Assembly (NCBI GenBank): GCA_902800585.1
Contig: CADCEW010000059.1
Coordinates: 1 to 39,594, forward strand
Length of the DNA stretch: 39,594 nucleotides
Direction of reading: 5' to 3'
From: an uncultured Prevotellaceae bacterium
GTDB lineage: Bacteria > Bacteroidota > Bacteroidia > Bacteroidales > Bacteroidaceae
Shown piece by piece: positions 1-8,999 of this stretch (positions are counted from its first letter, which is position 1; each line of letters starts with the position of its first letter). The notes under the pieces were generated by a model that was given only the letters and a program-made list of their open reading frames with translations, was not told where the DNA came from and did no database searches. Both the position numbers and the translations under genes were made by a program.

Positions 1-2
1 TT

Positions 3-1244
3 GTGGCTGGAACATCTACAGTGTATGGACAGGGGAAACCGCAGTGCCCCAAGATTATTTTTGACGATTCTGAATTTTATTTAAGTGATGTGGGAGATGG
101 TATTATCGGTATCAAGGATTCAGAACATATCTGGCGATTCTATCATCTTAATGGTAATCCTTTGAATGGCAAAACGTATAAGTCTCCTCTGAATCAGAAG
201 CCCGTTTTTAATAGTGGCGTTTGTCCTGTTCAACAGGTTGATAAAGAAAAACAATGGATATTATTAAAGAAAGATGGCAGTGAAATTGTTTTACCTAATA
301 ATATCTCTCGTGTATCAAACTTTAAGGATGGTCTGGCTTTGGCAGAGATAGATTGGCAATGGTGTTATATTGATGTGACTGGTAAAAAAGTTTTCCCTCA
401 ATTGAAGCCAAATGCTAATACTATTGTTTTGGATGTCAAACCCTTACGTTGTAATCGAAGAGCCTATGATGATGGTAATGAGTATAAAAAAGGTTTTATT
501 GATAAAACGGGTAAAGTTGTTATCCCTGCGAAATATACCAGAGTACGCGACTTTACAGATAATTTGGCCATTGTAAGTGAAGATTGGGATGATAAAGTTG
601 TTAAGGTCATTGACGTGACAGGTCGTGAGATATCTATAATACCAGAGAGATTCAGCAGGAATTATCTGACTGATTTCGTGAATGGTGTGGCTACAACTTA
701 TGATGAGGAAACTGATAAACCAGTAATCATCGATAAAGATATGAATATCGTAGCTTCCTTCTACATCATTGAAAGAGGTTTTTACAAAGATGGAGGAAGC
801 GATGCCCTGGCTATTGTTGTAAGAAATGAAGGCGAAGCACCTGTCTTGGTTAACACAAAAGGTGAATATGTGGCTGATGCCTTTATCAATGACGACAGAA
901 CTACCTCTAGTGGAAAGGTAGAGGAGAATAAAACCATGCTTCACAACGATGGTGATGATGGACACGGGTGGGTTGATACTGGTTTTGCGGGTACTGGTTT
1001 TAAGTTGACAGACAATAAAATAGGTTTTATTCATGGTCGTGACGTCCACTCTTTTAATAGTAAATATTTTGTGATAGGAACTTTCGACAAGAGTGGTCAC
1101 GCCCATGCCATCATGTATGAGGTTGTAGGTCATGGAAAGCAGGATCTTGATGGTAGTACCTATGAAATATTAGAACCTCACCATGTCATTATGGATAAAA
1201 ATGGTGCTCCTGTAGTTGAAATTGTCGTACCCAAGGAAGATTAG
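3..1244 (+). CDS. WG-repeat secreted protein, 5' end cut by window
   Basis: The open frame enters from the window edge. Its first residues (V-A-G-T-S-T-V-Y-G-Q-G) read like the end of a signal peptide, so the true start is probably about 15 codons upstream and the GTG at position 3 is just a valine codon. The protein carries degenerate WG/beta-hairpin repeats, such as C-Y-I-D-V-T-G-K-K-V near residue 121, G-F-I-D-K-T-G-K-V-V-I-P near 165 and K-V-I-D-V-T-G-R-E near 200. In this family such units stack into beta-propeller-like surfaces, usually for binding. The C-terminal third has fewer recognisable repeats. No enzymatic motif is visible. The next gene begins 25 nt downstream on the same strand, so the two may be co-transcribed. 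The repeat family is clear; the function is unknown. Confidence 0.7.
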   Translation: MAGTSTVYGQGKPQCPKIIFDDSEFYLSDVGDGIIGIKDSEHIWRFYHLNGNPLNGKTYKSPLNQKPVFNSGVCPVQQVDKEKQWILLKKDGSEIVLPNNISRVSNFKDGLALAEIDWQWCYIDVTGKKVFPQLKPNANTIVLDVKPLRCNRRAYDDGNEYKKGFIDKTGKVVIPAKYTRVRDFTDNLAIVSEDWDDKVVKVIDVTGREISIIPERFSRNYLTDFVNGVATTYDEETDKPVIIDKDMNIVASFYIIERGFYKDGGSDALAIVVRNEGEAPVLVNTKGEYVADAFINDDRTTSSGKVEENKTMLHNDGDDGHGWVDTGFAGTGFKLTDNKIGFIHGRDVHSFNSKYFVIGTFDKSGHAHAIMYEVVGHGKQDLDGSTYEILEPHHVIMDKNGAPVVEIVVPKED

Positions 1245-1269
1245 AAAGATGTTCTTTATTAATAACTGA

Positions 1270-2310
1270 ATGCTTATGAAACGAATAGTATTTTTTATGC
1301 TTATGGTAGCCCTGACAGTTAGTGCAGTGGCTCAGCACAAGGTGTATCGTGACGACAAGAACATGTTTACAATGACTCCGCAAGGAGATGTCACGATGAT
1401 AAAAGAGCAGATATCCTTTATTAATGAAAAAGGTGTAGCGCCAATGGCTACCACCTTTAACGAAAAAGGACTGCCTTCTTCTGTTATCTCTAATGGTGAG
1501 AAGATCAATATCACTTATGATCCAGACGGAAAGACGGCATACGCCCAGATGGTGTGCAAAGATGGAAAGAGCGAGAAGCAGACAATCCAACTAAAAGACG
1601 ATTACTCTAACTATCATGCCCCCGGGTTGATAGGTTGGATGGACGAGAATCTTTCTAAACTGAGTTCTAATTACGGCAAACAACTTAACGCTGCTGCTGA
1701 CGTGCTTGATGCAATAGGAACTATCAAAGATATCAATTGGACAACGGGCAGTGCTCCTAAAAATGCTAAATGGGTTGAAAAACTTGGAGGTTTTTTAAGA
1801 TCCAATAAGTCTTCTATCGTAGAAAGCGTCCTGATAGGTTCTGGTGTTACCATCCTTGAGACATGGGACGATATGAAGTCAGTCATTGAGGGTGGCATCA
1901 GTAGAGGATTGATTGTTGCAAAGACCTTGTTGAAAGTGACTGGAAACTATAACTCTTGGAAAAACGCATGGAGCGATTATGTCTATAAACAGTTGGATGA
2001 TATGGATTTTCTTGATCATCTGACTTATGAGGAGTATTTAGACACTTGGGGAATGTCAGACGCAGAATGGGAGGCCTATAAGAAAAAGATGCGTGCACAA
2101 TGGAAGGAGGATCAAAGGAAAAAAGTTGAAGAAAACAGTAAAAAAGTCGAGGGTCTGGAACTCATAGCAGGTGATAGGGAGCGAACTCGTAAAAACTATA
2201 CTGGCAACTTGATTGACCCAGACAAAGAAGACAAAAATACATCAAAGAGTCAGGACCTAGTACCTAACCAAAGCAATAAACCTACTAATGGGAATCTGAT
2301 AGATCCATAA
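1270..2310 (+). CDS. Secreted protein of unknown function
   Basis: I do not recognise this 346-residue protein. It begins with a typical signal peptide: basic start, a hydrophobic stretch around residues 6-18, and an A-V-A-Q cleavage region near 19-22. A second ATG two codons later (1276, M-K-R-I) is an equally good start. The first 110 residues after cleavage are rich in short beta-like segments (N-E-K-G-V, N-E-K-G-L, D-P-D-G-K), reminiscent of the WG-type protein upstream. The region around residues 240-310 is lysine- and glutamate-rich and probably helical. The tail contains two G-N-L-I-D-P copies, at about residues 312-317 and at the very end, joined by a polar linker. Its position 25 nt after the WG-repeat gene suggests a shared transcript and a cell-envelope role. 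Confidence 0.6.
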   Translation: MLMKRIVFFMLMVALTVSAVAQHKVYRDDKNMFTMTPQGDVTMIKEQISFINEKGVAPMATTFNEKGLPSSVISNGEKINITYDPDGKTAYAQMVCKDGKSEKQTIQLKDDYSNYHAPGLIGWMDENLSKLSSNYGKQLNAAADVLDAIGTIKDINWTTGSAPKNAKWVEKLGGFLRSNKSSIVESVLIGSGVTILETWDDMKSVIEGGISRGLIVAKTLLKVTGNYNSWKNAWSDYVYKQLDDMDFLDHLTYEEYLDTWGMSDAEWEAYKKKMRAQWKEDQRKKVEENSKKVEGLELIAGDRERTRKNYTGNLIDPDKEDKNTSKSQDLVPNQSNKPTNGNLIDP

Positions 2311-2332
2311 AGGATTTCTTTTTCAAAAATAT

Positions 2333-2365
2333 AAGTGGGGCGGTCCATCACGGACAGCCCCACTT
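2333..2365. terminator. Strong hairpin between convergent genes
   Basis: The arms AAGTGGGGC and GCCCCACTT enclose a second stem, GTCC/GGAC, with an ATCAC loop. The hairpin lies 22 nt after the secreted-protein stop and 45 nt after the aroB stop on the other strand. Read on the minus strand it is followed by a T-rich stretch, so it fits best as the aroB terminator, and it could serve both directions. Confidence 0.65.
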
Positions 2366-2410
2366 CCGGTTGTTAGCAATTTAAATAGGTAGTAGTTTAT
2401 CGTTAAGGCA

Positions 2411-3466
2411 TCAGCACTCCCTGTAGAAGTCTAACGCCTCTTTGATATCTTCTTCTGAAACGTTCTGGTTGATACGGATGTCTCCGATATCTCCCAACAG
2501 CGTGAAGTTAATGTCATTACCCTCGTTCTTCTTATCGTGATGCATCAGTTCCAAGAGTTGTGGATAGTCATCACAGGTAATCGTCATCTTGCCATAATGC
2601 TCTTTGATGAAGTTCACCGTCTGTCGCATCTTGTCTTGTGGGAATCCCGTCTTGACACAACAGAGATAGAGCTCAGTAATTAAACCATAAGCGACAGCAT
2701 AGCCATGGAGGATAGGTTGATGCTCCAGTGCGAACGACTCAAAGGCATGTCCTGCCGTATGTCCGAGGTTCAATGCTTTGCGAATACCTTTCTCTGTAGG
2801 GTCTTCAGTGACGATGCGTTGCTTGACGGCCACACTGTCAGCGAGCATGGTTCTGAGTTCTCCGAGATCTCCGAGAACTCCGAGTTCTCCGAAATTTAAT
2901 AACTCTGCCCAGCTCTTTTCATTGCTGATGAGTCCGTGTTTCAGCATCTCCGCATAACCGGAAAGGATATTCTCTGCGTCCAAGGTCTGCAGGAAGGTGG
3001 TATCGAGAATGACGCAACGAGCATTGTTAAAGACGCCAATCTCATTCTTCAGTCCTCCAAAATTGATGCCTGTCTTGCCACCTACGCTGGCATCCACCAT
3101 CGAAAGCAGGGTAGTGGGTATATTAATATAAGGTATACCGCGCTTAAAGGTAGAAGCAGCAAAACCTCCTAAGTCTGTCACCATACCACCACCGAGGTTA
3201 ATCATCAGTGAATGACGCGTGGCACCAAAGCGCTGCATCTCACTCCATACATGGGAGAGTGAATCTAGCGTCTTGTTGGTATCAGTGGCACCGATCGTAA
3301 TGACCTGTGCCCCTTGCATACACTCAAAGTCGCTGATGACAGGCAGACAAAACTGTTGTGTGGTCTCGTCAACCAACACCAACAGACGGTCATGGGGGCA
3401 TTCTGCCACCGCTTCATTCAGCGTCTGACACAAGTTTTCGGATATGATGACTCTCTGTGGTTCCAT
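2411..3466 (-). CDS. aroB: 3-dehydroquinate synthase
   Basis: Converts DAHP to 3-dehydroquinate, the second step of the shikimate pathway, in the cytoplasm using NAD and a divalent metal. Family signatures are present: N-L-G-G-G-M-V-T-D-L-G-G-F-A-A-S, P-T-T-L-L-S-M-V-D-A-S-V-G-G-K-T, and the metal site L-N-L-G-H-T-A-G-H-A. I chose the ATG at 3466 (M-E-P-Q-R), giving 351 residues. The longer frame to 3505 would run through a TAATTTTG promoter box, and its extra 13 residues have no family counterpart. Odd feature: a repetitive stretch G-E-L-G-V-L-G-D-L-G-E-L at 2853-2892 comes from a tandem CTCCGAG-type DNA repeat in a normally variable loop. The gene stands alone, away from other aro genes. 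Confidence 0.95.
   Translation of the reverse strand: MEPQRVIISENLCQTLNEAVAECPHDRLLVLVDETTQQFCLPVISDFECMQGAQVITIGATDTNKTLDSLSHVWSEMQRFGATRHSLMINLGGGMVTDLGGFAASTFKRGIPYINIPTTLLSMVDASVGGKTGINFGGLKNEIGVFNNARCVILDTTFLQTLDAENILSGYAEMLKHGLISNEKSWAELLNFGELGVLGDLGELRTMLADSVAVKQRIVTEDPTEKGIRKALNLGHTAGHAFESFALEHQPILHGYAVAYGLITELYLCCVKTGFPQDKMRQTVNFIKEHYGKMTITCDDYPQLLELMHHDKKNEGNDINFTLLGDIGDIRINQNVSEEDIKEALDFYREC
2853..2892. repeat. In-frame CTCCGAG-type repeat inside aroB
   Basis: Four to five near-copies of a 9-bp unit around CTCCGAG, with overlapping palindromes such as AGAACTC-CG-AGTTCT. The copies sit in frame within aroB and encode G-E-L / G-D-L repeats. Confidence 0.8.
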
Positions 3467-3475
3467 TTCGCGGTG

Positions 3476-3483
3476 CAAAATTA
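3476..3483 (-). promoter_or_regulatory. -7 box for aroB
   Basis: TAATTTTG on the minus strand matches the Bacteroidota TAnnTTTG consensus. It ends 9 nt before the aroB ATG, so the expected leader is only a few nucleotides. No clear TTTG -33 box is seen at the usual distance. Confidence 0.6.
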
Positions 3484-3605
3484 ATATAAAATTCATAAAA
3501 TACATCTTAAAAAACAGATTAATTGTGCAAAATACAATTTTTTGTCACTAACTATTTAAACTTTTTATCTCTGGATGCGTCAAAAAGGCATAATTCACGT
3601 AAAAG

Positions 3606-6569
3606 ATGAAAAGGATAATTCTATTTTTGTTCCTGTCTGTAGCAGTATTACAGACAATGGCACAGCGAAACATTACAGGTAAGGTAATAGAGAGTGACTC
3701 TCAGGAGCCAGTGGCTCAGACAACGGTACGTCTGATGAAGCCGGACAGTACGTTGGTGACAGGTTCATTGACGAACTTAGACGGTATTTTCAAGGTCAAG
3801 GCTCCTGCGTCAGGTAATTATATTGTTCAGGTGACCTGTATAGGTTTTAAGCCCTTTGTCAAAAATGTAAAGGTGACAGCTGACAAGGATATCGCATTGG
3901 GTACCATCAAACTGGAACCGGATGCTATCATGCTGAAGGGAGCTGTTGTGACAGGACAGGCTTCTAAAGTGGTTGTCAAGGAGGATACCTTTGTATATAA
4001 CGCTTCAGCCTATCGTACGCCAGAAGGTTCTGTTATAGAGGAACTGGTACGTAGACTGCCTGGTGCACAGGTGGATGATGATGGAAAGGTAACTATCAAC
4101 GGTAAGGAAGTCAAGAAGATCCTGATTGATGGAAAGGAGTTTATGACAGGCGATACCAAGACGGCAATGAAGAACCTTCCGACCTCTATCGTAGAGCAAG
4201 TCAGGTCTTATGACCAGAAAAGTGACCTTGCCCGTGTTTCTGGCATCGATGATGGCGAGGAGGAGACGGTTCTCGATTTCGGCATCAAGCGTGGTATGAA
4301 CAAAGGGTTCATGTTGAATGCCGACCTCGCTGCAGGTACCCGTCATCGTTATAGTGGACGTATCTTTGCGGGTATGCAGAGTTCCGACTTGAAGATTTTC
4401 ATACCGATGAGTGCTAATAACGTCAACGACTTAGGCTTCCCTGGTGGAGGTGGTGGTCGCTGGGGACTGGGCAGACAAGGTCTGATTGCTACCAAGATGG
4501 TAGGCTTCAACCTGAACTATGAGAAGAAAGATAAGTTCCTGTTTGATGCCAGCATCCGTTGGAATCACAGTGACGGAGATGCAGTCGTTCGTCGTTCTAC
4601 AGAGAATTTCATGAGCGGCACCGCTTCTTCGTTTGATAACAGTCTGACGAGTGATATGACGCGTTCGAATAGTTGGAATGCCAATTTCCGTTTGGAATGG
4701 ACGCCTGATTCCATGACGAATATCATGATGCGTCCGCGTTTCAACTATAACTCCAGTGACGGACTGAATGAAGGACTCTCCCTGACTTTCGATGAAGACC
4801 CGTATAAGTATGTTAACGATCCCTTGGGTGAGGAAGCCCTGCAGGTGTTGTTAGACCATGGGATTGTGAAGAACCGTAGTCGGAACAACGGAATCACCTA
4901 TAGTGACTCGAAGAGTGCAGGAGGTTGGTTGCAACTGAACCGCCGACTGAACGCCTCCGGCAGGAACATTACCTTGCGCATTAACGGAACTACAGGAGAG
5001 GGTACCAGTAAGTCGTTCACTAACAGTCTGGTCGAGTATTTCCAGTTGGTCAACCAGCAAGGTGAGGATTCTACCTATCAGGCAAACCGTTATGCAGTGA
5101 CACCTACCAGAAACTGGAACTATGGTTTGCGTGCGACCTACAGTGAACCCATCTTCCGTCAGATCTACCTGCAGTTTAGTTATCAGTATCAATATAGTTA
5201 TACTAAGAGCGATCGTGCCACTTATGACTTAAGTAAACTGGGTGCAGACTTCTTTGGAGTGACACCCGTCTATCGTGGCTTTGACGACTATCTCTCCTTG
5301 CTGGGAGGTGCTCCTCTGGAGGAATTCAGGGATGATAAACTGAGCCGTTTCTCGGAATACCGAAACTATACCCATACGGCAGAGATTATGTTCCGAGTGG
5401 TTCGTAAGTCTTATAATCTGAATGTCGGTTTTCAGGTAATACCTCAGCGTTCTCATTTCACACAGGACTATAAGGGCATCCATACTGATACTGTCCGCAC
5501 TGTGACGAATGTTGCTCCGACGGCAGATTTCCGTTGGAAGATATCTAATGTGAGTCAATTGCGTTTCACCTATCGTGCCAACACCACTCAGCCCTCGATG
5601 AGTGACCTGTTGGACATCACTGATGACAGCGACCCCCTGAACGTCAAGAAGGGTAATCCTGGTCTGAAACCTTCGTTTACGCAGAATATCCGCCTGTTCT
5701 ATAATAACTATATCCAGAATCATCAACGGAGTATCATGGCAAACGTGAACTTCTCGACTACCAGAAACTCTATCTCAAACATGATAGGATATGATGAGAA
5801 GTCGGGTGCACGTATCACCAGACCAGAGAATATTAACGGTAATTGGAATGCCTTCGGTATGTTTATGTTTAATACTGCCCTCGACTCGGCAGCCTTCTTC
5901 AATATCAATACGTTTACCATGTTGCGTTATAACAACAGTGTCGGTTATGTAACTTTAGACAGGAATGCTGACGCCGAGAAGTCGACAACCCGTGCAACAA
6001 CCATCAGCGAACGTCTCGCAGCCAGTTATCGTAATGAATGGTTCGAATTTGAGTTGAACGGCTCGTTGGAGTATCAGCATGCCCGTAGTGAACTGCAGAG
6101 CAATAACAACCTCGATACATGGACCTTCTCTTATGGAGCCAGTGTGATGCTGACAGCACCATGGGGTACACAATTGTCAACGGGTATGAATATGAACAGT
6201 CGTCGCGGTTATAACGACTCCTCGATGAATACCAATGAGTTGATATGGAATGCACAGGTGTCACAGTCCTTCCTCAAGGGAAATGCCCTGACGGTGTCCT
6301 TGCAGCTCTATGATATCCTGCATCAGCAGTCCACCTTCAGTCGTACAGTGGATGCCATGCGTCGTAGTGATACCGAGTATAATGCCATTACCAACTATGC
6401 GATGCTGCATGTCATCTATCGCTTGAATATCTTCGGTGGAGGTGCTAATCGTAATGGCGGCTTTGGTGGGCCTGGTGGTCCTGGCGGTCGTCGTGGTGGT
6501 GGCTTCGGAGGACCTGGCGGTGGTGGTCGTCCTGGAGGCGGAGGCTTTGGCAGACCAGGCAGATTCTAA
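3606..6569 (+). CDS. TonB-dependent receptor / outer-membrane beta-barrel protein
   Basis: A 987-residue outer-membrane protein. Residues 1-20 form a signal peptide ending M-A-Q. Residues about 21-105 are a carboxypeptidase-regulatory-like beta-sandwich (N-I-T-G-K-V-I, G-Y-I-V-Q-V-T-C-I-G-F-like core) that precedes the plug in Bacteroidota receptors. A plug-like region follows at about 110-225 (P-G-A-Q-V-D-D-D-G-K-V-T-I-N-G), then a long barrel rich in alternating aromatic strands. The last ~43 residues, after the Y-R-L-N-I-F strand, are a G-G-F-G-G-P-G-G / R-P-G-G-G-G tail outside any barrel. No SusD-like partner or polysaccharide genes adjoin it, so the substrate is unknown. The gene is monocistronic and ends in a terminator. 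Barrel assignment is firm; a transport role is inferred from the family. Confidence 0.85.
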   Translation: MKRIILFLFLSVAVLQTMAQRNITGKVIESDSQEPVAQTTVRLMKPDSTLVTGSLTNLDGIFKVKAPASGNYIVQVTCIGFKPFVKNVKVTADKDIALGTIKLEPDAIMLKGAVVTGQASKVVVKEDTFVYNASAYRTPEGSVIEELVRRLPGAQVDDDGKVTINGKEVKKILIDGKEFMTGDTKTAMKNLPTSIVEQVRSYDQKSDLARVSGIDDGEEETVLDFGIKRGMNKGFMLNADLAAGTRHRYSGRIFAGMQSSDLKIFIPMSANNVNDLGFPGGGGGRWGLGRQGLIATKMVGFNLNYEKKDKFLFDASIRWNHSDGDAVVRRSTENFMSGTASSFDNSLTSDMTRSNSWNANFRLEWTPDSMTNIMMRPRFNYNSSDGLNEGLSLTFDEDPYKYVNDPLGEEALQVLLDHGIVKNRSRNNGITYSDSKSAGGWLQLNRRLNASGRNITLRINGTTGEGTSKSFTNSLVEYFQLVNQQGEDSTYQANRYAVTPTRNWNYGLRATYSEPIFRQIYLQFSYQYQYSYTKSDRATYDLSKLGADFFGVTPVYRGFDDYLSLLGGAPLEEFRDDKLSRFSEYRNYTHTAEIMFRVVRKSYNLNVGFQVIPQRSHFTQDYKGIHTDTVRTVTNVAPTADFRWKISNVSQLRFTYRANTTQPSMSDLLDITDDSDPLNVKKGNPGLKPSFTQNIRLFYNNYIQNHQRSIMANVNFSTTRNSISNMIGYDEKSGARITRPENINGNWNAFGMFMFNTALDSAAFFNINTFTMLRYNNSVGYVTLDRNADAEKSTTRATTISERLAASYRNEWFEFELNGSLEYQHARSELQSNNNLDTWTFSYGASVMLTAPWGTQLSTGMNMNSRRGYNDSSMNTNELIWNAQVSQSFLKGNALTVSLQLYDILHQQSTFSRTVDAMRRSDTEYNAITNYAMLHVIYRLNIFGGGANRNGGFGGPGGPGGRRGGGFGGPGGGGRPGGGGFGRPGRF

Positions 6570-6571
6570 AT

Positions 6572-6602
6572 AAAAAAGGCACTCAATATGAGCGCCTTTT
6601 TA
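6572..6602. terminator. Bidirectional intrinsic terminator
   Basis: AAAAAAGGC-A-CTCA / ATA / TGAG-C-GCCTTTTT, one internal mismatch, flanked by A and T tracts. It begins 3 nt after the TonB-receptor stop and lies 18 nt beyond the DUF5606 stop on the other strand, so it fits both genes. Confidence 0.85.
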
Positions 6603-6619
6603 TTTTTCGTTTTTATTCT

Positions 6620-7063
6620 TCATTTCTCACTTCTATCATCCACATTGTCCCCCTCTGTCGGTGCCATCTCCTCTTCGAAGTCGGTGATACCGGCATTGAT
6701 AAGGATATTGTACCACTGGATGAGTTTCTTGATATGACTGTTCTGTACACGCTCCTGGTCCCAGTCAGGAAGCACCTTGCTGAAATAGTCGTGCAGTTCT
6801 TTGGCAGATGCTTTCTTGTAGTCAAGGCTCGACACCTTTCCTTTCTCCAGGTCACGCAGGGAGGCGAGGATTTTCATCAAGGGAACATCCTCTGTCTCTG
6901 TGAACATGGCAATATCGGCAAGAGAGGTGATACGGTCAGTACCGAAGGCAGGTATACGCTTGCCTGTTCCGTCAAGTGCCTCTACAATGAGGCTGTTCTT
7001 GGCACGGGAAACGAGTTTGTAAAGTCCCGGTTTGCCTGAGATGGCTAAAATTGTTTGTTTCAT
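6620..7063 (-). CDS. DUF5606 family protein
   Basis: A 147-residue cytoplasmic protein I place in DUF5606, a small family conserved in Bacteroidales. The diagnostic N-terminus is I-L-A-I-S-G-K-P-G-L-Y-K-L-V-S, followed by an R-I-P-A-F-G-T-D-R-I-T-S-L segment, a short SH3-like fold by appearance. A helical second half runs Y-K-K-A-S-A-K-E-L-H-D-Y-F to I-L-I-N-A-G-I, then an acidic tail. The function is not established. It is the last gene of the nusB-yajC-ybbR-coaE operon, 23 nt after coaE. Confidence 0.8.
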   Translation of the reverse strand: MKQTILAISGKPGLYKLVSRAKNSLIVEALDGTGKRIPAFGTDRITSLADIAMFTETEDVPLMKILASLRDLEKGKVSSLDYKKASAKELHDYFSKVLPDWDQERVQNSHIKKLIQWYNILINAGITDFEEEMAPTEGDNVDDRSEK

Positions 7064-7086
7064 AGATTCTTATTTTCGTTATTACA

Positions 7087-7653
7087 TTATTTCGTTATCA
7101 CGCTAAATCGACAGAGGAAATCGTCTAATTGCTGATCGATATCCGCTTTTCCGTCATTAATGATCTCATAGTCGGCGAGTCTCTTCACCTTTTGCTGCGA
7201 CCACTGACGTGACATCCACTGAATCACCTTTGCTCGGGAGATATGGTCGCGCTGCATGACCCGTTGGATGCGTACCTCCCGAGGGGCAGTCACCACGATG
7301 ACTTTGTCGACAAGGCGGTTGATGCCTGACTCATACATGATAGCGCTCTCCATCCATTCCATGCCACTCTCCTCGAAGTCTTTAAACACGGCAGGGTGGA
7401 CAATGGCATCAATGGCTTTCGCATGCTCCTCGCTCTGCAACAGAAACTGGGCGACAGCCGCTTTGTTGAGTTGTCCGTCAATATAGGTGTCAGGACCGAT
7501 CAGTGCCGTCAGTTCCTTATATATAATAGGTGATGTACGGATGAGTCGTTTGGCAGCAGCATCACAGTCATAGACCTGAATGCCGCGTTGAGCCAGTCGC
7601 TGGCAAACATAACTCTTCCCCGATCCGATTCCTCCCGTGATACCTATCTTCAT
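7087..7653 (-). CDS. coaE: Dephospho-CoA kinase
   Basis: Catalyses the last step of coenzyme A synthesis, phosphorylating the 3'-hydroxyl of dephospho-CoA. The 188-residue length is normal. The P-loop G-G-I-G-S-G-K-S sits at residues 6-13, followed by Y-D-C-D-A-A-A-K, the substrate-side D-x-D-x-x-A region. A lid-like segment V-M-Q-R-D-H-I-S-R-A appears later. The gene overlaps the end of the upstream ybbR-like gene by 4 nt, indicating translational coupling. Confidence 0.93.
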   Translation of the reverse strand: MKIGITGGIGSGKSYVCQRLAQRGIQVYDCDAAAKRLIRTSPIIYKELTALIGPDTYIDGQLNKAAVAQFLLQSEEHAKAIDAIVHPAVFKDFEESGMEWMESAIMYESGINRLVDKVIVVTAPREVRIQRVMQRDHISRAKVIQWMSRQWSQQKVKRLADYEIINDGKADIDQQLDDFLCRFSVITK

Positions 7654-8621
7654 TCCTCTTCTATCAGATAGTCTACTTTCTTCGTTTCAAGTGTGGCACG
7701 GCTGATACCGTGAGGAACAGTCTTCAGATAGATATTACATTTCTCAGAGGGATGCTGACTGATTTCCTTGTAATCCGCAATCACGATGAAGTCTTCTGGG
7801 CGCAGCGTCCTGAACTGGCTGACACCAGTGATGAAGCGAATCTTTACCTTTGGCGGGAAGGTACGCAAGACTTTTCCCTCCGGCATATTGATAGCCTTGA
7901 TAGGTACTCCGTCAATGCTCTCCTCTGTCAGTACGTCGGTATAGAAACCGATACGGATATTTTCAGGTACAACCTTCACGTCTTTCTGATGGGATAGTTT
8001 GCAGTCGACGATAAGGGTATCGCGGAATCCTGCATAGTTGAGCGCTTCCGTATAGATGACCTTGATACTGTCAAGTTTCTCCCTGGAAGAATAGATATCA
8101 ACGCTGTCAGGCATATACTGGACATGGGAGATGAAGTAGAGCTGTTCGGGGATCACCCGTCCTGCCCATCTCACTGGTACCCGTTTCCGTTCTCCATTGT
8201 TGTAGAAGAACTCCAGTCTGTCAGGTTTGATGGAATTGACAATCGTGGATGTCTCCAACTGTTTGGCGATAAGACGTTTGATCTCCGATGACGAGGCAAT
8301 ACCAGACCCATTGCCCCTGTCGTAGTTCTTGTAATTGATGTTGACAGAACGATAGTCGTTGTAGAGATATCGGAGGATGACCCACCCTTTGTCACGTATG
8401 GTCACACGAATCGTATCGATCTCATGGGAGGTCAGCACGACATTCTTGGGTATTCCCTTAATTTTATAAATGACCTTTATCTCCTGCTCATACGACTCGT
8501 TCAAAGTCAGGAACAGCCAGAAGACTCCTGATAAGACCAAGAAAAAAAGGAATATCAGGATTTGCTTGCTCATACTGCTGAACAAGATACGCCTGATCTG
8601 ATGTGAGATTTTTGTTCCCAC
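7650..8621 (-). CDS. YbbR/CdaR-like membrane-anchored protein
   Basis: 323 residues with one N-terminal membrane anchor (about residues 20-40, I-L-I-F-L-F-F-L-V-L-S-G-V-F-W-L-F-L) and a long extracytoplasmic part made of YbbR-like beta repeats. Phrases such as P-D-S-V-D-I-Y-S-S-R-E-K-L-D-S-I and V-K-V-V-P-E-N-I-R-I are typical. In Firmicutes YbbR/CdaR regulates the diadenylate cyclase CdaA. In Bacteroidota it usually sits beside coaE and yajC, as here, and no cyclase gene is present. It shares a 4-nt overlap with coaE and follows yajC by 27 nt. Confidence 0.75.
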   Translation of the reverse strand: MGTKISHQIRRILFSSMSKQILIFLFFLVLSGVFWLFLTLNESYEQEIKVIYKIKGIPKNVVLTSHEIDTIRVTIRDKGWVILRYLYNDYRSVNINYKNYDRGNGSGIASSSEIKRLIAKQLETSTIVNSIKPDRLEFFYNNGERKRVPVRWAGRVIPEQLYFISHVQYMPDSVDIYSSREKLDSIKVIYTEALNYAGFRDTLIVDCKLSHQKDVKVVPENIRIGFYTDVLTEESIDGVPIKAINMPEGKVLRTFPPKVKIRFITGVSQFRTLRPEDFIVIADYKEISQHPSEKCNIYLKTVPHGISRATLETKKVDYLIEEE

Positions 8622-8648
8622 CTTCCTTGACAGTCTTGGGAAACCTTA

Positions 8649-8978
8649 TTATTTGTTCTGCATCGGAGTGCTGGAAGGATCTTTGAAGACAGAGCCTTTA
8701 TCAACACGGATGACTACACCGTCGGCAATCTTCACCTCGATGACACCTGTGGCAAGGTCAATCTTCTTGACGGTACCATAGATACCACCGCCTGTAACGA
8801 CAGAAGTACCTTCCTCCAGAGAGTTCTGGAAGTTCTGAATCTCTTTCTGTCGCTTCTGCTGAGGCTTAATCATAAAGAAATACATGATGGCGAAGATTGC
8901 CACCATCATAATAATAAAACTGGTCATGCTGCTACCGCCACCCTGTGCGGCTTGTGCAGCGAGAATCATTTGTGTCAT
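8649..8978 (-). CDS. yajC: Preprotein translocase accessory subunit YajC
   Basis: A 109-residue single-span protein. The membrane helix at about residues 18-37 (M-T-S-F-I-I-M-M-V-A-I-F-A-I-M-Y-F-F-M-I) is followed by the family hallmark K-P-Q-Q-K-R-Q-K-E and a cytoplasmic beta domain with V-V-T-G-G-G-I-Y-G-T-V. YajC associates with SecDF and SecYEG in the inner membrane and aids export and insertion. It lies 21 nt downstream of nusB. Confidence 0.93.
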   Translation of the reverse strand: MTQMILAAQAAQGGGSSMTSFIIMMVAIFAIMYFFMIKPQQKRQKEIQNFQNSLEEGTSVVTGGGIYGTVKKIDLATGVIEVKIADGVVIRVDKGSVFKDPSSTPMQNK

Positions 8979-8999
8979 ATTCTATTGAATGTTTAATGT

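Noticed and set aside
444-1133. 229-codon open frame on the minus strand opposite the WG-repeat gene
   Set aside because: It lies entirely inside the WG-repeat gene, has no recognisable motif or promoter, and its composition is that of a complementary-strand shadow.
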